Assembly: GCA_028289745.1 (NCBI GenBank)
Contig: JANQOD010000098.1
Location: forward strand, 1-7,561
Source: Allomuricauda sp.
GTDB lineage: Bacteria; Bacteroidota; Bacteroidia; Flavobacteriales; Flavobacteriaceae
Reading direction: 5' to 3'
Length of the DNA: 7,561 nucleotides
Shown: positions 1-6,979 of the stretch, one piece after another
Layout of the letters: every line of letters starts with the position of its first letter
Numbering within the stretch: the first letter of the stretch is position 1
The notes under the pieces: generated by a model
Told to the model about the DNA's origin: nothing
Databases searched by the model: none
What the model saw: only the letters and a program-made list of their open reading frames with translations
Program-made: the position numbers and the translations under genes

Positions 1-804
1 GAAATACACTCCAAACAATAGAGGAATTCCTGGAACGGTCAGAATCGTTGACCAGTTTTCTTTTTGACCATCGCCCATACCCAATTCACCCTCAGTATAA
101 CAGTCTTTATGTTCTACCTGAAAAAAGCGCCTGAAAGAATTTAACTTCAATTGTGCCGTATCAACAACACAGGGGTTGCTTTCTTTCAATTTTAAAATGA
201 TCACAAAAATTGCCACTAAAGAAATTGAGGCCGCAAGCATTAGGGGCAACACTTCGCCCAAAGATGTTGAAGCCAAAATACCGGCCAACGCGGGGCCTAG
301 TACAAACCCAAGACTCGTGGAAGCTCCCATTTTACCAAAATTGGCATTACGGTCTTCATCAGTTGAAATATCTGACAGGTAGGCATTGGCCACTGAAACG
401 TTACCTCCGGTAAACCCGTCAAAAATTCTTGCCAAAAAGATAATCAGCAGCGGTAGTGTCATGATATACTGCCCTGTCAATTCAGTGTCTTGTGACCATA
501 GGCCCGTCTTGGGCAAAGCAAAGGCCAAAAGAAAGAGCAACCATGCGAAAAAAGTTCCTATTTGACTGATGACGAGCACCTTTTTTCTCCCAATTCTATC
601 AGAAAGTCTTCCTAAAACAGGTGCCCCTATAAATTGAAAAAAGGGATACATTGCCCCAAGTAACCCATAAACAAAGCCATTGCCACCAAAATCTATGACA
701 ATGAAAATAAGAATGGGTATTACGATGCTGTATCCTAAAACCCCGATGAAGTTTACCAATAGAATAGGGAATATTTTTGCAGGCAAGAGTTTTGAAAAAA
801 TCAT
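1..804 (-). CDS. MFS drug:H+ antiporter, TetA/DHA1-like (3' end cut by window edge)
   Basis: The reading frame is open from an ATG at 802-804 to the left edge, giving 268 residues without a stop; the C-terminal half lies outside. Family marks are seen in order. TM1 is around residues 12-36, with GYSIVIP resembling the MFS TM1 motif. Motif A (GRLSDRIGRKK, about 65-75) sits in the loop between TM2 and TM3. A motif B-like stretch with R126 and DGFTGG is in TM4. The antiporter motif C (GFVLGPALAG, 166-175) is in TM5. TM6 ends near 206, and a polar loop of about 50 residues leads to the start of TM7 near 258. Motif C is known from proton-coupled exporters, so the role is probably inner-membrane export of drugs or other small molecules; the substrate cannot be read from sequence. 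It follows the CPXCG gene after 30 bases with no terminator, so it probably shares the efflux transcript. The gap holds only a poor -7-like match (TACATTTA). A sugar or metabolite exporter of the same superfamily is the main alternative. Confidence 0.9.
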   Translation of the reverse strand, partial: MIFSKLLPAKIFPILLVNFIGVLGYSIVIPILIFIVIDFGGNGFVYGLLGAMYPFFQFIGAPVLGRLSDRIGRKKVLVISQIGTFFAWLLFLLAFALPKTGLWSQDTELTGQYIMTLPLLIIFLARIFDGFTGGNVSVANAYLSDISTDEDRNANFGKMGASTSLGFVLGPALAGILASTSLGEVLPLMLAASISLVAIFVIILKLKESNPCVVDTAQLKLNSFRRFFQVEHKDCYTEGELGMGDGQKENWSTILTVPGIPLLFGVYF

Positions 805-834
805 AGGTGCTGGCTTAGCATAAATGTAAGCAAA

Positions 835-1017
835 TTACTGTCCGAGTTGAACCGCACCGAACATAACCAATTGATTGTCTTGAAAAGAGCAGTTTACCTC
901 GATAGGGTTACAGCACACCTCACAGTCTTCAACATAGGTCTGATGGGCAATGGAAGTATCTAAGAGCATTGAGATCTGTTCCCAACAATAGGGGCATTGA
1001 AAATGATACTCGTACAT
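835..1017 (-). CDS. CPXCG-motif cysteine-rich zinc-ribbon protein
   Basis: This 60-residue protein has two cysteine knuckles: C8-P-Y-C11 near the start and C32-E-V-C35-C36-N-P-I in the middle, linked by an acidic YVEDC stretch. C43 is an extra cysteine. The pattern and length match the small family annotated as CPXCG motif-containing cysteine-rich protein, whose biochemical function is not established. The C8/C11/C32/C35 set would suit one structural zinc ion. There is no signal peptide or membrane segment, so it should be cytoplasmic. The ATG at 1015-1017 lies 5 bases after the stop codon of the outer-membrane channel gene. The only purine-rich stretch upstream (AGGTG) overlaps that stop and is very close to the start, so coupled translation is more likely than independent initiation. 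Its place between two efflux genes may mean a role there or may be accidental. The family call is firm; the function is unknown. Confidence 0.88.
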   Translation of the reverse strand: MYEYHFQCPYCWEQISMLLDTSIAHQTYVEDCEVCCNPIEVNCSFQDNQLVMFGAVQLGQ

Positions 1018-1022
1018 GGCAC

Positions 1023-2417
1023 CTATATAGCGACGTTCAATAGCTGACCGGCCAATTGCAATAATTGCAACTCGGCCAATTTTGCATTGTATTTTGCCAA
1101 GTTTTTGCTGGTTTTGGCGTTCAACAAGTTTATTTGCGCCTGCCGAAGCTCTACAGAGGTAATCTGACCCAGCTTGTATCGTTCAACAGAACGCAGGTAA
1201 TTATTTGTTGCGGTCTTGACATTCTGCCCTTGCAGTTCGTACACTTCAAAGAGGTTTAAATAGTTGCCCCTTGCATTGGCTATATCACGTCTTATTTCTT
1301 GTCGTATCTGTGCATTGAGAATTTCTTGCGACTCGAGCAGTATTTTGGCATTTTTGATTTGGGTGATACCCGTACCCCCATCAAAGATATTCCATGTCAG
1401 GGTCGCCCCTAGCCCGAAACTTCTTGTGTTGTTGACATTGACACCGGGAAAGAAGGGCCCGGGAGCGTTTTGGTTGAGATTCCAACCATAAGAACCTGTC
1501 AACCCAATGGTGGGTAAGAAAACCGATTTACTGGCCTTAAGGGTATAATCGTTTATCATGGTGTTTTTTTCGGCCTGCAACATGCTGACGTTGTTTTTCT
1601 CGGCTTCTTCTATGAAATCTTCCACTACCAACATATCAGTGAACGTTACGGTTGTATCGACCTTGTACGTATTCTCCAATTCTTGGTTGAGCAAAATGTT
1701 AAGGTCGCGAATTGTATTTTTCAGCAACTGACGTTCGTTCATCAGATTGATACTGTCGTTCACGAGATCTACCTCAGCATTGAGCACGTCGAGCTTATTG
1801 CTCTGCCCAAATTCAAAACTGTACTCTGCACGCTTCAATCGGTCAGCAGTGCTTTTATATGTTTCGCTGAGAATCTGGATATTTTCTGAAATTCGTGCAA
1901 CCTCGTAATAGACCGAGAACAGTTGTAACATGGTCGTTTCAATGGTTTCACGTGCCTGAAGCTCTGTTAAATTGTATTCTTCTTTTAGACGTTGGTAATC
2001 ATAAAATCTGCCCAGACCATCAAAAAGTACATAATCGGCCCTAAGGCTTGCATTATATCGCTGTGCCTCGGCCTTATATAGGCTTGCATCGGGTCTGGGC
2101 ACCGGATTTCCTGTTTCTTCATCAATCACCGGATTGCCATCAGCATCATTTAAAAACTGTCCGGGGAACTCAAATGTAGAATCGTCTCTTTGGTAGTTTG
2201 CCCCCGCATTTCCTGTTATACTGGGCAAAAAACCCGAATTCAGGATATCTTGGTTATTCTTGGCCACCGCTACATTGTTCTTGGCTATCCTTACCCCAAA
2301 ATTGTTCTCCAACATCAATTGTACCGCTTCTTCTTTGTTCAATAGCTGTTCTTGGGCCGCAAGAGTATATGAAAAAACGAAAAACAAAAGGGGTAGAATT
2401 CGATACACTTCTTTCAT
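1023..2417 (-). CDS. TolC-like outer-membrane efflux channel (OEP family)
   Basis: This 464-residue protein is the outer-membrane exit duct of the tripartite pump encoded with it. Residues 1-21 form a Sec signal peptide (hydrophobic LPLLFFVFSYTLA, likely cut near Ala20/21). There is no lipobox cysteine, unlike many OprM-type channels. The mature protein shows the two-fold internal repeat of the OEP family. The first half has helix about 27-60, a beta-barrel segment about 62-135 and long helices 145-245. The second half has helix 265-300, a barrel segment 302-345 and helices 350-458. The repeated landmarks FLPSITGNAG (63-72) and FLPTIGLTGS (300-309), and LFDG (131-134) and IFDG (344-347), mark the two barrel strand pairs. 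Length is normal for the family. Its ATG overlaps the pump stop codon by 4 bases (ATGA), so translation is probably coupled. The first barrel loop (about 86-112) is long, acidic and partly duplicated, and would face outwards in a TolC fold. Confidence 0.95.
   Translation of the reverse strand: MKEVYRILPLLFFVFSYTLAAQEQLLNKEEAVQLMLENNFGVRIAKNNVAVAKNNQDILNSGFLPSITGNAGANYQRDDSTFEFPGQFLNDADGNPVIDEETGNPVPRPDASLYKAEAQRYNASLRADYVLFDGLGRFYDYQRLKEEYNLTELQARETIETTMLQLFSVYYEVARISENIQILSETYKSTADRLKRAEYSFEFGQSNKLDVLNAEVDLVNDSINLMNERQLLKNTIRDLNILLNQELENTYKVDTTVTFTDMLVVEDFIEEAEKNNVSMLQAEKNTMINDYTLKASKSVFLPTIGLTGSYGWNLNQNAPGPFFPGVNVNNTRSFGLGATLTWNIFDGGTGITQIKNAKILLESQEILNAQIRQEIRRDIANARGNYLNLFEVYELQGQNVKTATNNYLRSVERYKLGQITSVELRQAQINLLNAKTSKNLAKYNAKLAELQLLQLAGQLLNVAI
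2100..2135 (-). repeat. 9-bp in-frame direct repeat in the outer-membrane channel gene
   Basis: The sequence AATCCGGTG on the minus strand occurs at 2127-2135 and again at 2100-2108, exactly 27 bases apart and in frame. Each copy encodes Asn-Pro-Val, and each is preceded by a glycine codon (GGC, then GGA), giving GNPV twice (residues 94-97 and 103-106). The repeat lies in the predicted extracellular loop of the first barrel repeat. It may be a trace of a small in-frame duplication; convergence or chance is possible at this length. Confidence 0.45.
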
Positions 2418-5400
2418 TTCAATGTGTCTTCTAATTCGGTCGATTGTGCCACTTGTTCGCCATTGTGTTGTTCATCGCCATTAACCGAACGAATACCTTG
2501 GGAAACCAAGTGTTTTTCTTCTATTTGTTCTTTAATGGCCCTTTCTACCTCTTCTTTGCTCACCTTCTCTCCGGTCTTCAGCCATTTGCCGAACACTTTT
2601 ACGTTATTGTTGAAAGAGAGGAACAACGGCAGCATCAGCAGGGTCAAAACAGTGGCAAACCCGATGCCATAAGCAATTGATATTGCCATAGGCTTTAAAA
2701 ACTGTGCCTGACGGCTTTTTTCCAATAACAGGGGTGCAAGGCCGGCAATGGTGGTGACCGAAGTCAAAAAGATGGCCCTGAAACGTGAACGGCCTGCTTC
2801 GAATATCGCTTCGTCAAAATTCATGCCCTTACGTAGGTTACCATTGAACTTTCCGATGAGCACCAAACCATCATTTACCATAATGCCGATGAGTGCAATG
2901 ATACCCAACATGGAAAGGATGTTGATCGGAAAACCGTGCAACCAATGGCCCCAGGCCACGGCAGGAAGGCTAAAGGGCACCAATAGCAATAACAACAATG
3001 GCTGGCTAAAGCTCCTGAACGTAAAGGCGATCGTGATGTATATTAAAAATAACACGGTAAGCCCAACAAAATTCAATGAATTCATCAGTTTGAGACGTTC
3101 CCGGTTCTGGCCTTCATAAGAGGCTGTAATGGTTGAGTATTTTGACTGGATCCCTGGCATGATGTCATTTCGGATCCATGTCATGATATCTGGTGCACTG
3201 GTCTCATCTGGATTTTTCAAATCGGCCGATATTCTGATTTCACGTTGGCCATCTAAATGGTTGATGGCCACATCGCCCCTTTCAATACTATAATCGGCAA
3301 TTTCTTTCAAGGGCACCCTACTGCCCGTCGAGGTAAGGATACGCATCTCATCAAGGTCAACGATCGAGGCACGGTTATCACGATCATACCGTACCCAGAC
3401 CCGAATTTCATCTTGCCCTCTTTGAAAACGCTGTGCCTGCACTCCAAAGAATCCTGCACGTACTTGGTTCATGACCGAGCGTAGGTCCAATCCCAACAGA
3501 TAGGCATTTTCTTTGAGCTCAAGTTTTATTTCCTTTATGCCCGCGGGATCGTTATCGGCCACATCTTTCAACAAGGCATTGTTTTCAAGTGCTGTTTTCA
3601 ATTCAAATTTTGCGGCCTTCAGCTCTTCGATATCGTTTCCCAATAACGATACCGACACAGGGTCACCACCAAAATTTCCTCCAGAACCATAAACCAGGCT
3701 TTCGACACCGACCACCGGTCCGACAAGGTCTCTAAGCCTTCCGGTCACTATATCTGCCCGAATCTCATCAGGCCTTTCCTCACCCGGAAGCAGGTTGATG
3801 ACCAAAGTGGCCGAAGAAGAACCTGGCCCGATGTTCTTGATGGTATTTTCAAAAAGTATCTTGTCGGTACCTGCCAAATATTCTTTTGTCAATTCTTCGT
3901 TGACTATTTTGGCCTTTTCTTCAATAAAACTGATAATCGAATCAGTTACCGTTACGGGCGTACCATTTGGCATTTGCAGTTCAATGGCTACCCTATCACT
4001 GGCAATTCTAGGAAAAAAGGATGTTCTGATGATTCCTCCGCCAATGGAGCCAAAGGTCAAGAACAGCACCATGATGAAAAGGGCAAAGGTCAATACCTTA
4101 TATTCTAAGGTAAACCGGAGGACCGGGCTGTACCAATTGTCACGCATATAGACCATGGCCCTATCGCCCAACTTATTGATGATGCGCAGTTTTGCAAATA
4201 CCTTTGCAATTCCTGTTTTGGGCTTTTTACTTTGCGGCTGCAACGCTTTAGAGTGGGCCAAGTGGGCGGGCAATATAATGAGGGCCTCCACCAACGAGAC
4301 CACCAAGGTCAAAATGACGATCACCGAGACCTCGGCGAAGAAATCCCCTATGCGTCCATCTAAAAATAAGAATATCGAAAAAGCAAGAATGGTGGTGATA
4401 ATGGCCGATACGATCGGGGGAATTACTTCCATGGTGCCATCAATGGCCGCCTGAATGGGATTCTTTCCCTTTTCGTAATGCTGATAAATGTTTTCAGCTA
4501 TCACAATGCCATCATCAACCAAAATACCAATCACGATGATCATACCAAACAATGACAGTACATTGATGGTCACATCGAGCATGGGCGCAAAAACGAACAT
4601 GCCCAAGAATGCTATGGGTAGGCCAAAAGCGACCCAAAATGCTAGTCTTGTATTCAAAAAAAGTGAAAGGAACAACAATACCAAAATCATACCCATTACC
4701 GCATTCTCGGTCAATAGTTGGGTACGCTGCGTGAGTGTTTTGGATAAATCGCTTACTACGTTCAGCCGAACATTTTCATACTTTTGATTGAAATCTTCAA
4801 TATACGCCTTCACCTTCTCGGCAGCACCGATCAAATCTTCACTATTGGTGCTGGTAATAGTGGTATTGACCGAAAGGTTACCATCAAAATATGAACTATT
4901 GGGCGTTTCAGAAAAACGGTCACGGATCACAGCTATATCTTTCAGGCGAATGGTTCGACCCGAGGCATCTGCCCTTACAATTACATTTGACAATTCATCA
5001 CCGTAATAAGAGCGGTTATTGGCCCTTATCAGATATTCTTCTGCATCGGTCTTGATATTGCCCCCGGTTACCAAAATATTGGCATTGCCAACTGCCAATG
5101 CCACCTCATTGAACGAAATGTTGTAGGCCAACAGACTGTTTTCATCAACGGCAATCTCAATTTCCTCCTCAGGATAACCAGACATTTCAATCTGTGAAAT
5201 ACCTTCAATGGCACGCAGGTCATTTTCGATCTGCCTCCCGATCTGTTTCAATGTGACCAAGGGCAGATTTTCTCCACTAATGGCAAAACTTATGGTCTGA
5301 CGCACCGCGTCTAGCTTTGAAACCACCAAGGGCTCCATACCTGTTGGAAATGTGGGGACCCTATCAACGGCATTCTTGACTTCGAGCAACATGAAATCAA

Positions 5401-5704
5401 TATCCCTTCCCTTCTCGATCTCGACATTGATCGATCCCGTGTTTTCCCTAGAAGTCGAAGTCACCCTATCAACACCTTGAAGTCCTTTCAGATTGTCTTC
5501 TATTTTTAATACGATGCCTTCTTCAACCTCTTGGGGCGATGCCCCGGGATAGGTGATACTGATCAATATGTTTTTTGATTCCGTAAGTGGAAAAAAGGAG
5601 GATTTAAGGGATAATGCCCCAACGATACCGAAAATAAAAAATGCCACGATAATGGCGTTTACCGCTACATGGTATTTGATAAAATATTCAATGACCTTTC
5701 TCAT
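2414..5704 (-). CDS. RND efflux pump, inner-membrane permease (AcrB/ACR_tran family)
   Basis: This 1096-residue proton-driven pump has the normal RND plan: two halves, each with one TM helix, a large periplasmic domain and five more TM helices. TM1 is about 12-33 and periplasmic loop 1 about 35-330. TM2-6 fall within 333-480, TM7 is about 537-556, loop 2 about 560-870, and TM8-12 fall within 878-1030. The two halves keep a matching SFFP motif just after TM1 and TM7 (36-39 and 562-565). The proton-relay aspartates are present in TM4 (GILVDDGIVIAEN, D397 and D398, matching AcrB D407/D408). TM11 keeps R974 and T981 (AcrB R971/T978). In TM10 the AcrB lysine K940 is replaced: the motif is IMVNDGLVLI, with N944 and D945. 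A charged cytoplasmic tail of about 60 residues follows TM12, making the protein longer than AcrB (1049). Organic drug or lipid-like substrates are more likely than metals, because no methionine-rich metal sites stand out; the exact substrate is unknown. It overlaps both neighbours by 4 bases (fusion protein and channel). Confidence 0.97.
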   Translation of the reverse strand: MRKVIEYFIKYHVAVNAIIVAFFIFGIVGALSLKSSFFPLTESKNILISITYPGASPQEVEEGIVLKIEDNLKGLQGVDRVTSTSRENTGSINVEIEKGRDIDFMLLEVKNAVDRVPTFPTGMEPLVVSKLDAVRQTISFAISGENLPLVTLKQIGRQIENDLRAIEGISQIEMSGYPEEEIEIAVDENSLLAYNISFNEVALAVGNANILVTGGNIKTDAEEYLIRANNRSYYGDELSNVIVRADASGRTIRLKDIAVIRDRFSETPNSSYFDGNLSVNTTITSTNSEDLIGAAEKVKAYIEDFNQKYENVRLNVVSDLSKTLTQRTQLLTENAVMGMILVLLFLSLFLNTRLAFWVAFGLPIAFLGMFVFAPMLDVTINVLSLFGMIIVIGILVDDGIVIAENIYQHYEKGKNPIQAAIDGTMEVIPPIVSAIITTILAFSIFLFLDGRIGDFFAEVSVIVILTLVVSLVEALIILPAHLAHSKALQPQSKKPKTGIAKVFAKLRIINKLGDRAMVYMRDNWYSPVLRFTLEYKVLTFALFIMVLFLTFGSIGGGIIRTSFFPRIASDRVAIELQMPNGTPVTVTDSIISFIEEKAKIVNEELTKEYLAGTDKILFENTIKNIGPGSSSATLVINLLPGEERPDEIRADIVTGRLRDLVGPVVGVESLVYGSGGNFGGDPVSVSLLGNDIEELKAAKFELKTALENNALLKDVADNDPAGIKEIKLELKENAYLLGLDLRSVMNQVRAGFFGVQAQRFQRGQDEIRVWVRYDRDNRASIVDLDEMRILTSTGSRVPLKEIADYSIERGDVAINHLDGQREIRISADLKNPDETSAPDIMTWIRNDIMPGIQSKYSTITASYEGQNRERLKLMNSLNFVGLTVLFLIYITIAFTFRSFSQPLLLLLLVPFSLPAVAWGHWLHGFPINILSMLGIIALIGIMVNDGLVLIGKFNGNLRKGMNFDEAIFEAGRSRFRAIFLTSVTTIAGLAPLLLEKSRQAQFLKPMAISIAYGIGFATVLTLLMLPLFLSFNNNVKVFGKWLKTGEKVSKEEVERAIKEQIEEKHLVSQGIRSVNGDEQHNGEQVAQSTELEDTLK

Positions 5705-6834
5705 TCAGATGCGGTTTGGGCACTTTCACCAAATACGCTGACCAACATACCCGCATAGGCACCGGCCACTGGCTTGGCCACTATGGGCGTGTCGTCTGGA
5801 ATATCTTTTACGACCACGGTCTTTTCACCAAAATAAACGGGCGAGACATCGATTACATCCAAAATCGAATCCCTGACCACGAAAACCTGGTTGTTGTCAA
5901 GTAGCAATGAGCGACTGATCTCAACGGCGTTCTCTTCTTGTTTGGCATTCAAATTGGCCTCAAGATATTGCCCTTCTTTCAATTGCTCGCCCTTGACTTC
6001 GATAAACACGGTGATGGTTTGCGAGGCCTGATCGACCCTGCCGTTGATACGGGCCACTTCACCATTATATTTTTGGGTCTTTTCTAAGTTGTGCAATGTC
6101 ACCTGCTCACCAACCCTAAGAAAATCCCCATACGTTTTGCTAACGGCGACCTGAAGTTCATATACCCCTGTGTTGATGAACTCTCCCAATTTCTGTCCGG
6201 CCCTTACCAATGTGCCTTCAGTGACCAGAGCTTCGGCCAGAACACCTTCAAAAGGGGCATAAATGGTATATTTCGATAATCGCTGTTCTAGGTTCTTCAC
6301 ATTGTAATAACTGGTGTATATGCCTCTACCGGTGATGAAGTATTTTTCTTTTTCTGAAGTGATCTCAGGAAGTTGGGGTGTCGATTTTGACAGATCAAAA
6401 TTCGCCAAATAGGTTTGCCATTTACTGAAATGTTCGGGGTAATCTAATTGCAGATCGGGCATTATCGAAGTGATCAGGTTGTAAAGATTGCTTTTTGCCG
6501 ATTGCACGCTAGCGTAATATTCAGAGGCATCTATTCGAATCAAAATCTCACCTCCCCTATATTTTTGGCCTGTTTTGAACAATTTACTGCCCGGCCTGAA
6601 AACCCCCTGTACCTCGGCATACAGTTCTACCCTTCTTTTGGCCATCAAATTACCATTGGCCGGAACAATGATCGGAACCGCGCCATTTTTGACCGTGTCA
6701 ACAAAAACGGTTTTCACCACCTTTTGGGGCTTTGGCCTTCTATCTTTTTTGCTGTTCACGATGAAACGGGCCCCAAAGATAGAAGCACCGATAATGACAA
6801 CTCCGGCGAGTACAGATATTATGATTTTACGCAT
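5701..6834 (-). CDS. RND periplasmic membrane fusion protein (HlyD/AcrA family)
   Basis: This 377-residue adaptor links the pump to the outer-membrane channel. The N-terminus is MRKIIIS followed by a single hydrophobic segment (about 4-25) with no lipobox cysteine, so it is probably an uncleaved inner-membrane anchor instead of a lipoprotein. A basic, proline-containing linker (28-41) follows. The biotinyl-lipoyl domain is split as usual: first half about 65-105 (VELYAEVQGVF...GQKYRGGEILIRID) and second half about 190-222 (IYAPFEGVLAE...GTLVRAGQKLGEF). Between them lies the hairpin region (about 105-188). The beta-barrel is about 225-298 and the membrane-proximal domain about 303-368. The hairpin carries DLQLDYPEHFSKWQTYL (127-143), unlike the heptad coiled coil of AcrA. 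It is the first gene of the probable operon: a -7-like element lies 24 bases upstream of the ATG at 6832-6834, and its stop overlaps the pump start by 4 bases. No clear Shine-Dalgarno is present, which is common in Bacteroidota. Confidence 0.95.
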   Translation of the reverse strand: MRKIIISVLAGVVIIGASIFGARFIVNSKKDRRPKPQKVVKTVFVDTVKNGAVPIIVPANGNLMAKRRVELYAEVQGVFRPGSKLFKTGQKYRGGEILIRIDASEYYASVQSAKSNLYNLITSIMPDLQLDYPEHFSKWQTYLANFDLSKSTPQLPEITSEKEKYFITGRGIYTSYYNVKNLEQRLSKYTIYAPFEGVLAEALVTEGTLVRAGQKLGEFINTGVYELQVAVSKTYGDFLRVGEQVTLHNLEKTQKYNGEVARINGRVDQASQTITVFIEVKGEQLKEGQYLEANLNAKQEENAVEISRSLLLDNNQVFVVRDSILDVIDVSPVYFGEKTVVVKDIPDDTPIVAKPVAGAYAGMLVSVFGESAQTASE

Positions 6835-6857
6835 GAATAAGGTCGATTAGCTGTTTG

Positions 6858-6865
6858 CAAAGCTA
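6858..6865 (-). promoter_or_regulatory. Candidate Bacteroidota -7 promoter element for the efflux operon
   Basis: Read on the minus strand this is TAGCTTTG, an exact match to the Bacteroidota primary sigma factor -7 consensus TAnnTTTG. It lies after the terminator of the upstream gene and 23 bases before the start codon of the fusion protein, which would give a short leader of roughly 15-20 bases. I find no TTG at the usual -33 distance, so this rests on the -7 box and position alone. The box overlaps the palindrome TTTGCAAA (6854-6861), which could be an accident or part of an operator. Confidence 0.5.
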
Positions 6866-6926
6866 TTGTCTAACCCTTCAGTATACGGTTAAAAATTTCA
6901 TAAATGTTAACGTTTCACAAAACCAT

Positions 6927-6952
6927 AAAAAAAGGGGATGCACTGCATCCCC
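6927..6952 (-). terminator. Intrinsic terminator after the leucine-rich-repeat gene
   Basis: On the minus strand a perfect 8-bp stem, GGGGATGC and GCATCCCC, with a 3-base loop (AGT), is followed directly by seven T residues. It starts 27 bases after the TAG stop of the upstream gene. There is no T tract on the plus-strand side, so it acts in one direction only. It separates the LRR gene from the efflux operon and supports a separate promoter for the latter. Confidence 0.92.
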
Positions 6953-6979
6953 ATACCAAACAAACTAAAGTATAACTAA

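Noticed and set aside
176..413. Two overlapping plus-strand open frames of about 67 codons near the left end
   Set aside because: They lie opposite the MFS gene, whose minus-strand frame is continuous for 268 codons with clear family motifs. They are shadows.
815..824. Possible separate promoter (TACATTTA) before the MFS gene
   Set aside because: The last base of the -7 consensus is wrong and there is no -33 TTG within the short gap. It is too weak to list as a promoter.
1457..1464. G/C-rich palindrome-like stretch (GGGCCCGGG)
   Set aside because: It encodes the proline/glycine-rich PGPFFPG part of the outer-membrane channel and has no sign of being a regulatory or recombination site.
2424..4787. 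Several plus-strand open frames of 70-123 codons opposite the pump gene
   Set aside because: They lie entirely inside a strongly supported RND gene, have no recognisable family features and have low-complexity compositions typical of antisense shadows.
5080..5103. Inverted repeat TGGCATTG ... CAATGCCA with an 8-base loop
   Set aside because: It lies inside the pump coding sequence (around the VALAVGNAN residues), has no T tract, and is explained by Ala/Gly/Asn codon use.
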